DNA of 18,740 nucleotides from an uncultured Clostridia bacterium (GCA_934140005.1 CAKPBB010000027.1:1-18740), one strand, 5' to 3'; numbered from the stretch's first letter, positions 6,439 through 14,806 are shown. Made by a program: numbers and translations. The notes: generated from the sequence alone by a model not told the origin.

Positions 6439-7536
6439 ATGAAAATAAGTAATAAAACGGAATTGATGAATGGAAATGGGAGAAAACAAAGGATGAAAAA
6501 ATTTTTAACAAGAATTAGTATATTTTTTGATGTTATAAAAGATTTTTTATTTGGACTAATTACAATTGTATTAATTTTGGCTTTGACTCTAGGTATAGCA
6601 CATAACATATTAAAAATAAATGAAGTGTCAAGCAAATATAACGGTGAATATAAGAATTTAGTTCTAGTTGGTGAGAAGGAAATGATGAATGTTTATTCTA
6701 TAGGAAATGGAACAGAAACAATAGTTATTTTAAGTGGTTTTGGAGTTCAATCACCTGTATTAGAATACAAAGCTTTGGCAAGCAGACTAAGTAATGAATA
6801 TAGGGTAGTCATACTTGAATATTTGGGGTATGGATATAGTTTACAAACAAAAACAGATAGAACTTTAGTAAATATTGCAAATGAAATAAATTCAGCGTTA
6901 AAAGAAGCAGAAATTACAGGCCCTTATGTATTAGTTCCTCATTCTATTTCCAATATTTATGCAATGAAATATCAGGAACTTTATCCAGATAATGTAAGTA
7001 AAATAATTTCTATAGATGGTTTAATGCCTAATATGACAAAGGAAAATAAATTTTTAGCAGAGCTTAATGAAACTAAAACTAATGCAAGAATTTCATCTAT
7101 TATCGAATTTACAGGATTTGCGAGAATTTTAAGCTATGTAAAACCAGAAATTTTTTATATAGATAAAATGCAAAAAGATTCTTGTTATACAAGTAGTGAC
7201 ATTGCAGAATATAGAAAAAGAATTGGAAGCGGATATTTAACCAAAACAATGGTGAAAGAAATTAATAATGTAGAAGCAAATGCTATTGCAGAGAAAGATT
7301 ATATTTATCCAGAAACATTACCAGTTTTAGAAGTGTTGTCTTCTGCAAGTATTGAAAAATACAAAGAAGAAAAAAAGAATAATAATTTTGCAAAAGATTA
7401 TGAAGAATATGCTAAAGAGATGCTTAGCAATTTACAAATTCAAAGTGTAAAAATTGTTGATGGAGATGAAATGTTACCAATGACAAATCCTGATGAGATT
7501 GCAAATATCATTAAAGATTTTGTTGTTATGTACTAA
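6439..7536 (+). CDS. Membrane-anchored alpha/beta-hydrolase-fold protein, catalytic His apparently missing
   Basis: An N-terminal membrane helix (about residues 36-56, LFGLITIVLILALTLGIAH) is followed by an alpha/beta-hydrolase fold: IVILSGFGVQSPVLEYKALA (oxyanion region), RVVILEYLGYGYS, and the nucleophile elbow LVPHSISNIYAMKYQELYPD, in which Ser169 sits in H-S-I-S instead of G-x-S-x-G. Near the C-terminus VDGDEMLPMTNPDEIANII corresponds to the strand normally carrying the catalytic His; Glu344 stands there. A clear acid residue was not found either. It may be a degenerate or unusual hydrolase, facing outside if the N-terminus is in. ATG 6439 has a weak ribosome site; ATG 6493 behind GGGAG (6478-6482) is an equally good start and would give 347 residues. 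The gene is 17 bases after the prepilin-like gene and 17 bases before the next. Confidence 0.8.
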   Translation: MKISNKTELMNGNGRKQRMKKFLTRISIFFDVIKDFLFGLITIVLILALTLGIAHNILKINEVSSKYNGEYKNLVLVGEKEMMNVYSIGNGTETIVILSGFGVQSPVLEYKALASRLSNEYRVVILEYLGYGYSLQTKTDRTLVNIANEINSALKEAEITGPYVLVPHSISNIYAMKYQELYPDNVSKIISIDGLMPNMTKENKFLAELNETKTNARISSIIEFTGFARILSYVKPEIFYIDKMQKDSCYTSSDIAEYRKRIGSGYLTKTMVKEINNVEANAIAEKDYIYPETLPVLEVLSSASIEKYKEEKKNNNFAKDYEEYAKEMLSNLQIQSVKIVDGDEMLPMTNPDEIANIIKDFVVMY

Positions 7537-7553
7537 TATACAGAGGAGATATG

Positions 7554-9173
7554 ATGGAAAGAACTTTAAAAAAGTTTAAGATAGACAAAAGTGTATTTGA
7601 AAATTTTGATGAATTAATGTCAAAGCATTTAGATACAGTTGAAGAATTAACTATATCTAATATAGAGACAAATTCTAAATATTTTAATATTATAAGTTTA
7701 TTTACTAATATTAAAACATTGATTATTGAAGGAAATTCAAAGATAAATATAGATAGTATAATATTAAATCTTTGTAAGCCATATGAATTAAATAATCTTA
7801 TTTTAAATGGCACTAAATTACCAACTAAAGTTGCCATGAAAAAGCTTATAAATCTAAAAATGATATCCTTAAATAACATAGAATATTGTAATTTAAAGAA
7901 TTTTCTTGATGCAGTAGAAAAACCTGATAAAATTAGAGCTATAACGTTAAATTCTGTGTGTTTATCAAAAAATTCTATAAATATTTTAAAAATATTTAAA
8001 AGTTTGGAAATAATAAATTTAATAAAGATTGAAAATAATTCTTTAAGAGATTTAGAGTTTTTATTAGAGGCAAAAGAATTAAGAAAAATTAATATAGAAA
8101 ATTCAATTATTAATTTTAAAGATGCTAATATTCTTTTAAGTGGAAAATATAAAAAAGAAATCATTTTAAGTTTACCTAGCACAAAAAATTCTAATATTAA
8201 CAATAGCATAGAAGTTGATAAGAATGGAGAAGTTAGTTTAACTATTGATATTGCTGATTTAGATGAATGTTTAAAATATATATCATTTGAAAAAATAGAT
8301 AAAATTTTATTGATGATAAATAATAAAGTTTTAATTCAAAATTATGCAAGTGACTTAAAGAAAATAAAAAAAAGCATTAGTATTACAATAAAAGATGTTT
8401 CATACTTGGATATAGAGCAAGCAGAATTTTTAAAAGAAAACTTAAAAATTAAATTTATAAACTTGTTAGATTTTGATGATGTATTACATTATAATGGTGA
8501 AAAAAATTGTTATTTAATAGATAGATATATTAAACTTAGAGAGTGCATTAATAGTTTTATTTCTTTAGTTCCAGCACATTCTACTGAAATAGAGAAGTTT
8601 TTAGAAATTTATAAAATATTAGCAGAAAATATAACTAATGATGAATTTTTTGATGAAAATATAGAAAATTATAATCAGTTAAATGCTATAAAAGCTACAA
8701 ATCTAGAGAATGGATTAATAGAGAAGCAATGTAATAGTGCTGGATTATCAGAAATATTAAAAAATTGTTTAGCTTGTTTAAATATTGAATCTAATATTAT
8801 TAGTGGAACATATAATAATTCTGAAAATGAAAATAGTTGGAATCAAGTAAAAATAGATAATATGTGGTACAATACAGATTTAGCCTTAGATTCAAAAGAG
8901 TTAATTAATAAGAATATCTTAAGAAAAAAAGCAACATATTGTTTGTTAAATGATAAAGATTTTTATATAACTCATAAAAGAAAGTCAGGAAGAGTAAATT
9001 TTTGCAAGTATACTGTAAATAGAAGAGCTATTAATAGTTTTTTTAGAACAGGGATTTTTTCTACTAAAGTTACAAAAGCATATTTATATTGTGCAATAAA
9101 TAGTTTAAAAAAGATGATATATGTCAACAAAACTAAAAAATTGTCAACAGGAAAAGAAGAAAAAGAGGATTAA
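7554..9173 (+). CDS. LRR protein with C-terminal transglutaminase-like domain (catalytic His replaced)
   Basis: The start is ATG 7554, five bases after GAGGAG (7543-7548); the adjacent ATG 7551 is too close. The 539-residue product has irregular leucine-rich-repeat-like segments over about residues 25-190 (for example LFTNIKTLIIEGNSKINIDS, then LKMISLNNIEYCNLKNF) and a middle region I do not recognise. A transglutaminase-like core follows at about 375-450. There, KQCNSAGLSEILKNCLACLN holds the nucleophile-position Cys393, NSWNQVKIDNMWYNTDLALD aligns with the family's HAWN...WYnvD pattern, and Asp442 is kept. The catalytic His position is Ser428 (NSWN for HAWN). Spacing of the three sites is right for the family, so this looks like an inactivated member used for binding. 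No signal peptide is seen; a basic tail ends the protein. Confidence 0.72.
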   Translation: MERTLKKFKIDKSVFENFDELMSKHLDTVEELTISNIETNSKYFNIISLFTNIKTLIIEGNSKINIDSIILNLCKPYELNNLILNGTKLPTKVAMKKLINLKMISLNNIEYCNLKNFLDAVEKPDKIRAITLNSVCLSKNSINILKIFKSLEIINLIKIENNSLRDLEFLLEAKELRKINIENSIINFKDANILLSGKYKKEIILSLPSTKNSNINNSIEVDKNGEVSLTIDIADLDECLKYISFEKIDKILLMINNKVLIQNYASDLKKIKKSISITIKDVSYLDIEQAEFLKENLKIKFINLLDFDDVLHYNGEKNCYLIDRYIKLRECINSFISLVPAHSTEIEKFLEIYKILAENITNDEFFDENIENYNQLNAIKATNLENGLIEKQCNSAGLSEILKNCLACLNIESNIISGTYNNSENENSWNQVKIDNMWYNTDLALDSKELINKNILRKKATYCLLNDKDFYITHKRKSGRVNFCKYTVNRRAINSFFRTGIFSTKVTKAYLYCAINSLKKMIYVNKTKKLSTGKEEKED

Positions 9174-9185
9174 AGAGGTAGGTAA

Positions 9186-9779
9186 ATGATAAGTAGTGGA
9201 TTGAAAAAATATCTATTATTGAAATTAAATAAAAAAGAAGAAAGAGAAATACTACCAAGTGATTTTGATAAAATAGAGGAAATTTCCTTAAATAATGCTG
9301 ATTGTAAAACATATAATGTCGAATATGATTTAAAAGATTTAATGTTATTTAGAAATTTGAAATTTTTAAGTATTCAAAATTTTAAAATTAGAAATTACGA
9401 AACCAATATAATAAATAGAATTCAAAGTTTATGTGCAGTTCAAATGGTTAATTGTGAAATAATTTCAAAATCTACATTACAAAATAATATAGAACTAATA
9501 TCATTTCAAAATTGTAAAAAATTATCATTGTATTATATTAGAAATCTAAAAAAGATAAAAATTTTGAAAGTTGAAAATTGTAAATCAATAAACTTAAATA
9601 AAATTTATGTTCTTAGTTCTATAGAGAAAGTATATTTAAAAAATGTTAGAATTAGAAATATAAATAAAGTTTTAAAATTGCCGAATTTAAAATATATAAA
9701 TTTAGCAGAAAGTAAATATTCAAAGAGCTTTGAAAAAAAATTACCACAGAATCTAGAGATAGATAAAAGCATTTTATAA
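9186..9779 (+). CDS. LRR-like protein, probable partner or relative of the preceding gene product
   Basis: The 197-residue product has leucine/isoleucine-rich repeats with the spacing of short LRRs: IEEISLNNADCKTYN, LMLFRNLKFLSIQNFKI, NIELISFQNCKKLSLYYI, LKKIKILKVENCKSINLNKI, then SIEKVYLKNVRIRNINKVLK and LPNLKYINLAESKYS. These are of the same general style as the N-terminal part of the preceding protein, which suggests shared origin, but there is no transglutaminase-like part. No signal peptide or membrane helix is seen. AGAGGTAGG precedes ATG 9186, and only 12 bases separate it from the upstream stop, so translation is probably coupled. LRR proteins usually bind other proteins; the partner is unknown. 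Confidence 0.7.
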   Translation: MISSGLKKYLLLKLNKKEEREILPSDFDKIEEISLNNADCKTYNVEYDLKDLMLFRNLKFLSIQNFKIRNYETNIINRIQSLCAVQMVNCEIISKSTLQNNIELISFQNCKKLSLYYIRNLKKIKILKVENCKSINLNKIYVLSSIEKVYLKNVRIRNINKVLKLPNLKYINLAESKYSKSFEKKLPQNLEIDKSIL

Positions 9780-9797
9780 AATAAGATAGGAGAGTAT

Positions 9798-10352
9798 ATG
9801 AAAGAAGAATTTATAAATTTATTATTAAGTACAAAAAGAGAAGGGATAGAAGATGTTATAGCTTTTTTAGAAAGAACAGATTTTTTTACAGCACCAGCAA
9901 GCACAAAATTCCATGGCTCTTATGAAGGTGGATTATTAGAGCATAGCATGAAGGTTTATGAAATTTTAAAGGAGAAAGTAAAACATTTACCAGTTGAATT
10001 AGATGTATCTGATGATACTGTAAAAATTATAGCTTTATTGCATGATATATGTAAAGCAAATTTTTATAAAGTTGATTTTAGAAATGCAAAAAATGCTTTA
10101 GGAGAATGGGAAAAAGTTCCTTACTATACAGTTGATGATACAATACCTTATGGACATGGCGAAAAATCAGTAATGATGTTGACTGAATATATGAAATTAA
10201 CAGGAGAAGAAAAATATTGTATCCGTTGGCATATGGGCTTTACAGAACCAAAAGAACAGTATGGAACATTAGGACAAGCATTTAAAAAATATCCACTTGC
10301 ATTAGTGTTACATGAAGCTGATTTAGAAGCTACATATTTTTTCAATATTTAG
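9798..10352 (+). CDS. HD-domain metal-dependent phosphohydrolase
   Basis: The 184-residue protein has a full HD-family metal site: His49 (LLEHSMKVYEIL), the His82-Asp83 pair in ALLHDICKANFYK, His120 (YGHGEKS), His145 (IRWHMGF) and Asp175 (LHEADLEATYF). HD proteins hydrolyse phosphoesters of nucleotides or RNA; the substrate cannot be told from sequence. The opening TDFFTAPASTKFHGSYEGGL resembles a group of small HD hydrolases found in Firmicutes and their phages. It starts 18 bases after the LRR gene behind ATAGGAGAG, making it the last gene of the cluster, and unlike its neighbours it keeps all expected catalytic residues. Confidence 0.88.
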   Translation: MKEEFINLLLSTKREGIEDVIAFLERTDFFTAPASTKFHGSYEGGLLEHSMKVYEILKEKVKHLPVELDVSDDTVKIIALLHDICKANFYKVDFRNAKNALGEWEKVPYYTVDDTIPYGHGEKSVMMLTEYMKLTGEEKYCIRWHMGFTEPKEQYGTLGQAFKKYPLALVLHEADLEATYFFNI

Positions 10353-10363
10353 GAAATTTCTAC

Positions 10364-10392
10364 TAGACTTTTAAATAAATTACATATATAAT
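10364..10392 (+). promoter_or_regulatory. Probable sigma-A promoter for the coiled-coil gene
   Basis: TAGACT (10364-10369, 4 of 6), a 17-base spacer and a perfect TATAAT (10387-10392) lie just after the HD gene. Transcription would start near 10399, before GGAGG at 10416-10420. Confidence 0.6.
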
Positions 10393-10431
10393 AAAGTAAA
10401 ATTGTGTCATAATATGGAGGAAACTGTTATT

Positions 10432-12129
10432 ATGTATGAAAGAAATGCAATAGTAATAGATAGATATTTTAGCAAGAAATTTGGATATCAAGATAGTGCG
10501 AATATAAGTGAAAATTTTTATAATTATTGTAATTTACTTGACAAAATTGAGGACTATCAACATAAGGCTGAAATTGCAGAAAATTCAGAAAAAGAATTTG
10601 ATGAAGTTTTAGCACATTTAACATCAATTCAACAAAATCAAGAAAAATTGTATAAAAGAAGTGCAAAATTAGAATATAATCGTACTATTGTTTTTTCTAA
10701 TATAGAAGAATTACCAGAAGAACTTGAAAAATGCTTAGAAAAAATTGAGTCTGACATATCAAAAATGCAAGTTGCATTAAATGATATAAGAGTAGAGTTT
10801 ATAAGTACAGTTGCTTCATATCAAGAAAAAAAGAAAAAATTGGATAATGCGATAAAAGATAAACAAGATGCAGAAAATGAATATCAAAAATGTTTTAAAA
10901 CAACAAAGGAAAATTTTGAACAAATTGATATTGATATAGTAGATTATATAAGAAGTATTACAACAGAGGAAATTAGAAAAATAAAGAAGGAATTAATTGA
11001 AGTAATTACAACAAATGGAGCAAAAGAAAAAATACCTTTTGATGCAGATGTTGTATCTAAGGCTTCAGAATTTGCAACAGATATTTCTAAAAAAGAAGCT
11101 GATTGTTATGTTGTGATATATGATAAAACGAAAAAATTAATTGATGAAATTGAAGGTAGTAGTTTTAAAGCTGAAAGACATAAAAAATGGAAAAAAGATA
11201 ATACAGCAAAATTAAAATTCTTTACAGCTGAAAGAGAATACTTGATACAATTTTTAGATAATGAGAGATTGCCTATTATGCATGGCAAAAAAGTTCATAG
11301 AAAATTAATGATTGAATCTTGTAAAAATTTATTGCTAGATGTAACTCAAATGAACAATTTGTATGAATTGATTTTAAGAGAAGAAGCATCAAGATCAGCA
11401 AAGAAAGCTTACAAAGAATTATATGATAAAGAATATTTAAAGAATATTGAAGAAAAAGAACATCAAGTTGAAGAAGAAGCTGCAAAACTAAATTTAAGTA
11501 CTGCTACTGTAATTAATTCTAATTATTGGAGAGTAGAGGGAATTAGAGAAATATATACAGCCTTCTATGAAATAATTACAACAATATATGGTAAAGAACT
11601 TGAAAATTTCGAAGAATTCAATGAAGAAGATGTAAAAGAAGTGACAACAGCTCCAGAAGTCGATAATGTAGAGCTTGAATTGCCACAGGCTAAGACAATA
11701 GAAAATTTAGAAGAAGAAAATGAAGAAGAAAATGAAGTAACTAAAAATATTGAATCTGAAGTAGAAAATTTTGAAACAAGTGAAAATGATAAAGCTGAAA
11801 CAGAATATTTTTCTAATGATGACGAAGAAGATGATGAAGAGGACGAATCGGAAGACGATGAAAATGAAGACGATTTATTTGATTTAGAAAGTCAAATAGA
11901 TGAACTTGATGATGATATGCCATATGAAGAAGAAAGCGAAGAACTTGATTTAAATGATTTAAATTTGGAGGATTCATTATTTGGAACAGTATTAAAAGCT
12001 AAGGAAACAGGAAAAAATTTAAAAAATGCGTTAGATGCGGTAAAAGAAGTGCAAAATAAAAAGAAAAAAGTAGGAATTTTTAACAAACTTATGAAAATGA
12101 ATGAAAAAAATAAAAGAGTAGAAGGGTAG
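10432..12129 (+). CDS. Large coiled-coil protein with acidic linker, unknown function
   Basis: The start chosen is ATG 10432, 11 bases after GGAGG (10416-10420); an in-frame ATG at 10402 precedes that site. I do not recognise the 565-residue protein. Residues about 1-30 (MYERNAIVIDRYFSKKFGY) look like a structured motif. Residues about 35-365 are mainly long Glu/Lys-rich helices with heptad-like spacing, likely coiled coil. About 387-513 is a highly acidic, Glu/Asp/Asn-rich disordered stretch. The end (about 515-565, FGTVLKAKETGKNLKNALDA onward) turns into a basic amphipathic helix. No signal peptide or membrane segment is visible, so a cytoplasmic scaffold or cytoskeleton/chromosome-associated role is possible but unproven. 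Its stop is followed at once by the HIT gene start. Confidence 0.75.
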   Translation: MYERNAIVIDRYFSKKFGYQDSANISENFYNYCNLLDKIEDYQHKAEIAENSEKEFDEVLAHLTSIQQNQEKLYKRSAKLEYNRTIVFSNIEELPEELEKCLEKIESDISKMQVALNDIRVEFISTVASYQEKKKKLDNAIKDKQDAENEYQKCFKTTKENFEQIDIDIVDYIRSITTEEIRKIKKELIEVITTNGAKEKIPFDADVVSKASEFATDISKKEADCYVVIYDKTKKLIDEIEGSSFKAERHKKWKKDNTAKLKFFTAEREYLIQFLDNERLPIMHGKKVHRKLMIESCKNLLLDVTQMNNLYELILREEASRSAKKAYKELYDKEYLKNIEEKEHQVEEEAAKLNLSTATVINSNYWRVEGIREIYTAFYEIITTIYGKELENFEEFNEEDVKEVTTAPEVDNVELELPQAKTIENLEEENEEENEVTKNIESEVENFETSENDKAETEYFSNDDEEDDEEDESEDDENEDDLFDLESQIDELDDDMPYEEESEELDLNDLNLEDSLFGTVLKAKETGKNLKNALDAVKEVQNKKKKVGIFNKLMKMNEKNKRVEG

Positions 12130-12525
12130 ATGAATATTTTGGATTGTTTATTTTGTAAAATTGTTGCTGGTGAAATTCCAAGCAATACAATTTATGAAGA
12201 TGATATAGTGAAAGTCTTTTTAGATATTAGTCCAGTTTCAACAGGACACTGTTTAATAGTGCCAAAAAAACATTTTAAGGATTTAGAAGAAATTGATTTG
12301 GAAACTTTAAAACATATAAATACAGTTGCAAAGAAGATGCTCGTTGTTTTAAAAGAAAAATTACATTGTGATGGTTTAACATTAGTGCAGAATAATGGCT
12401 TAGGACAAGAAGTTAAACATTATCATTTACATTTAATTCCGAGATATACAGATGATGAAATAAAATTAGTGTCTAATAAAGATTTAATAGAAAGTATTGA
12501 AGATACAATAAAAAAATTAAAATAG
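12130..12525 (+). CDS. HIT-family (histidine triad) nucleotide hydrolase
   Basis: HIT proteins of this branch hydrolyse nucleoside phosphoramidates or related nucleotide conjugates. The histidine triad is present as HYHLHLIP (His97, His99, His101). The N-terminus CLFCKIVAGEIPSNTIYEDD is the standard Hint-type opening with a Cys-x-x-Cys pair (6 and 9), and PVSTGHCLIVPKKHFKDLEE is the conserved central block. A length of 131 is typical. ATG 12130 immediately follows the stop codon of the coiled-coil gene, so the two are translationally coupled, and a terminator follows. Confidence 0.95.
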   Translation: MNILDCLFCKIVAGEIPSNTIYEDDIVKVFLDISPVSTGHCLIVPKKHFKDLEEIDLETLKHINTVAKKMLVVLKEKLHCDGLTLVQNNGLGQEVKHYHLHLIPRYTDDEIKLVSNKDLIESIEDTIKKLK

Positions 12526-12535
12526 TTAAAACAAG

Positions 12536-12606
12536 ATAGTATTTATTGTAATTTACAGTTTGCTAATTTTTATTTACTGTAAACTATAATAAATACTATT
12601 TTTTTT
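12536..12606 (+). terminator. Long-stem Rho-independent terminator after the HIT gene
   Basis: Left arm 12536-12559 (ATAGTATTTATT, then GTAATTTACAGT) pairs with right arm 12576-12599 (ACTGTAAAC...AATAAATACTAT) with few mismatches, and a run of eight T's follows. A's do not clearly precede it, so it acts mainly in the + direction. Confidence 0.88.
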
Positions 12607-12679
12607 AGAAAAGATAAAAGACTTTAAATGTAGAATTTATAAAGATCTCCAATATAGTATGCAAGATTATACAAAATTA

Positions 12680-12708
12680 TTGACTTTTGACATAGTACAT
12701 GATATTTT
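12680..12708 (+). promoter_or_regulatory. Possible sigma-A promoter of the GH13 gene
   Basis: TTGACT (12680-12685), a 17-base spacer and TATTTT (12703-12708, 4 of 6). A second TTGACA at 12687-12692 overlaps but lacks a -10 at the right distance. No glucose-repression (cre) operator was identified. The remaining sequence between 12607 and 12762 shows no gene. Confidence 0.4.
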
Positions 12709-12762
12709 ATAGTTGTTATGGGTTAATAATGCTGTTTTTGTAATTAGAAAGGAGCGAGAGAA

Positions 12763-14745
12763 ATGACAGTATTTAATAGCCGAAACAGTTGGTTTAAAAG
12801 TTCTATTGGACCAGTAACTTTGGAAGAAAAATCTGATAAAAGCTTATTTGCTAAACTGTGTTTAAAAATTTGTCTTGGAAATAGAAATGTAAAAAGTGCT
12901 TTTATTGTTATGGAGCAAATGATTGGAAATGAGCGTAAAATCAATGAAATTCCAATGAAAAAAATAACAATCAAAAGTACAAATAATATTTATAAAGTAG
13001 ACCTGCTTTTTATAAGACCTGCTAGTTATGAATATTATTTTAAGTTCACAGACGAAAAAGGAACACATTTTATAAGAAAAGAGGAGATGTCTTTTGAAGG
13101 AGTTGTTACTGATTGGATAGAAAAAGAACCATGGATTTTAACTGTTTATAAAAAGTTGGAATCTAGTTTTAAAATGCAAAGTGGCATTATGTATCAAATT
13201 TTCCCAGATAGATTTTATAAAGGAAAAAGTAGTTCAAACTTGCCAGAAGATAGGTGGTATCGTAAGTGGGGAGAAGTTCCATGCTACACAAATGACTATT
13301 CAAACAATAGAAGAGGTATCTCTAGAGATTTCTTTGGTGGAAATTTTGCTGGAATGCAAGAAAAGATTGACTATTTGAAGAAAATGCATATTAGTGTAGT
13401 ATATTCGAATCCAATTTGTATGTCATCAACTAATCATAGATATGCTGCTATCGACTATAAAAAAGTTGATCCTGTTCTTGGTACAGAAGAAGAGTTTAAA
13501 ACGTTAATAGATGCATATCATAGAGCTGGTATTATCTTCATACTAGATGTTGTGTTTAATCATATGGGGTCAGATAGTATTTATTTTGACAGGTATAATG
13601 AACATAATTCTGATGGAGCATATCAGTCTGAGCAAAGTAAATATAGAGATTGGTTCTATATTGGTAATAATTATCCAGCTGGCTATGAATGTTGGTGGGG
13701 TGATCCTAGTTTACCTAAATTGAATTATAAATCAGAATCCTTAAATGAATATCTATTTGGTAGAGATGGAGTAATGAGATATTGGTATCAAAAATGGGAA
13801 ATTGATGGAATTAGAGAGGATGTTGCTGATGAACTTCCTAACCACATTAGAGATGAAATGTTTAGAATATCTGATGAAGAAAGGGGTAAGAACAAAGTAA
13901 TTATTCCAGAAGTATGGGAAGATGCTAGCAAAAAATGGGCATATAGTTATTTTATGGAATATATGCAAGGCAATCAAGCTACCTCAGTAATGAATTATCC
14001 GGTAAAAGAAATGTTGCTTGCTTATGTAAGATATGGTGGTGATTATTGGGCAGGAATGTTTGAAAAAACTTGCTATGAAATATTCAAAGAGAACTATCCG
14101 AGAGAAATTGCCTATTCTTTGATGAATTTTTTGTCAACACATGATACTGTAAGAGCTATAACAAAATTAGCTGGTCCAGAAGTTGATGATAAATCAAGAG
14201 AATGGCAAGCAGAACATACAATTCTAAGTAAAGCAGAGTATAAATTAGGAAGAGAAAGACTAATGCTTGCATATTTGGTAACATTCTTTTTACCAGGTAT
14301 ACCATCAATTTATTATGGTGATGAGATTGGAATGCAAGGAATGAAAGATCCATTTTGTAGAATGTGCTTTACGTGGAATCGTATTGACAAAAAGATACTT
14401 CACTTCTTTAAACGACTTTGTGCAACTAGAACAGCAAATTCTAAATTTCTAGCAAATGCTGATTTTGATATAATCTGCTGTGAGAGTAGCTTTTTAGCTT
14501 TTGAAAGGACAAGTGATAATGAAAAAATTAGATTATTTTTGAATTTTTCTGATGAAGAAAAAGATATTACTGACTTTTTCACAAGTTATTCAAGTGAAGG
14601 GAAAGATGTGTACAGATGCATAGAGAAACCGCAAATAATATTCCAAATAAAAAACAGTTTGAAGGATAAAACATTTAGAGAAAGTAGAACAGATACTCGA
14701 ATTGTTTTGTCTGGACATAATGGCATTGTAGTTAAAGCTAATTAA
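12763..14745 (+). CDS. Glycoside hydrolase family 13, cyclomaltodextrinase/neopullulanase-like
   Basis: The enzyme should hydrolyse alpha-1,4 and perhaps alpha-1,6 glucosidic bonds of maltodextrins or cyclodextrins inside the cell, since no signal peptide is seen. After an N-terminal beta domain (about residues 1-125) the barrel starts at MYQIFPDRFYKG. Region I is DVVFNH (262-267). Region II is GIREDVADE, with nucleophile Asp353. Region III is IIPEVWED, with acid/base Glu383. Region IV is STHDTVR, with His460-Asp461. SIYYGDEIGMQG and the DPFCRMCFTW turn fit neopullulanase-type GH13. The usual HRYDTADY strand reads HRYAAIDY (Ala228), a change from the norm, while all three catalytic acids are kept. 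AAAGGAG precedes ATG 12763. The gene is alone between two terminators or hairpins. Confidence 0.92.
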   Translation: MTVFNSRNSWFKSSIGPVTLEEKSDKSLFAKLCLKICLGNRNVKSAFIVMEQMIGNERKINEIPMKKITIKSTNNIYKVDLLFIRPASYEYYFKFTDEKGTHFIRKEEMSFEGVVTDWIEKEPWILTVYKKLESSFKMQSGIMYQIFPDRFYKGKSSSNLPEDRWYRKWGEVPCYTNDYSNNRRGISRDFFGGNFAGMQEKIDYLKKMHISVVYSNPICMSSTNHRYAAIDYKKVDPVLGTEEEFKTLIDAYHRAGIIFILDVVFNHMGSDSIYFDRYNEHNSDGAYQSEQSKYRDWFYIGNNYPAGYECWWGDPSLPKLNYKSESLNEYLFGRDGVMRYWYQKWEIDGIREDVADELPNHIRDEMFRISDEERGKNKVIIPEVWEDASKKWAYSYFMEYMQGNQATSVMNYPVKEMLLAYVRYGGDYWAGMFEKTCYEIFKENYPREIAYSLMNFLSTHDTVRAITKLAGPEVDDKSREWQAEHTILSKAEYKLGRERLMLAYLVTFFLPGIPSIYYGDEIGMQGMKDPFCRMCFTWNRIDKKILHFFKRLCATRTANSKFLANADFDIICCESSFLAFERTSDNEKIRLFLNFSDEEKDITDFFTSYSSEGKDVYRCIEKPQIIFQIKNSLKDKTFRESRTDTRIVLSGHNGIVVKAN

Positions 14746-14757
14746 ATATTGAAATTT

Positions 14758-14787
14758 CGCACAGGGCTGGGATACCAGCCTTGTGTG
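14758..14787 (+). repeat. Compact GC-rich stem-loop without T-run, between GH13 and RusA genes
   Basis: CGCACAGGGCTGG (14758-14770) pairs over 13 bases (three G-T pairs) with CCAGCCTTGTGTG (14775-14787) around a four-base GATA loop. It is by far the most GC-rich stretch of its surroundings. A purine-rich CTGAAGAAAAGGAAAAAAT follows, so a Rho-independent terminator in the + direction is not indicated. It may stall exonucleases and protect the upstream mRNA end, or be a Rho-dependent or protein-binding site. Confidence 0.6.
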
Positions 14788-14806
14788 CTGAAGAAAAGGA
14801 AAAAAT

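Noticed and set aside
7526..8209. 227-codon minus-strand frame opposite the LRR gene
   Set aside because: A Phe/Ile/Leu-rich shadow of an AT-rich gene whose + strand frame is longer and has a good ribosome site and recognisable domains.
14758..14787. The GC-rich hairpin as an integron attC site or insertion-sequence end
   Set aside because: No second inverted repeat, target duplication, transposase or integrase is visible in the window.
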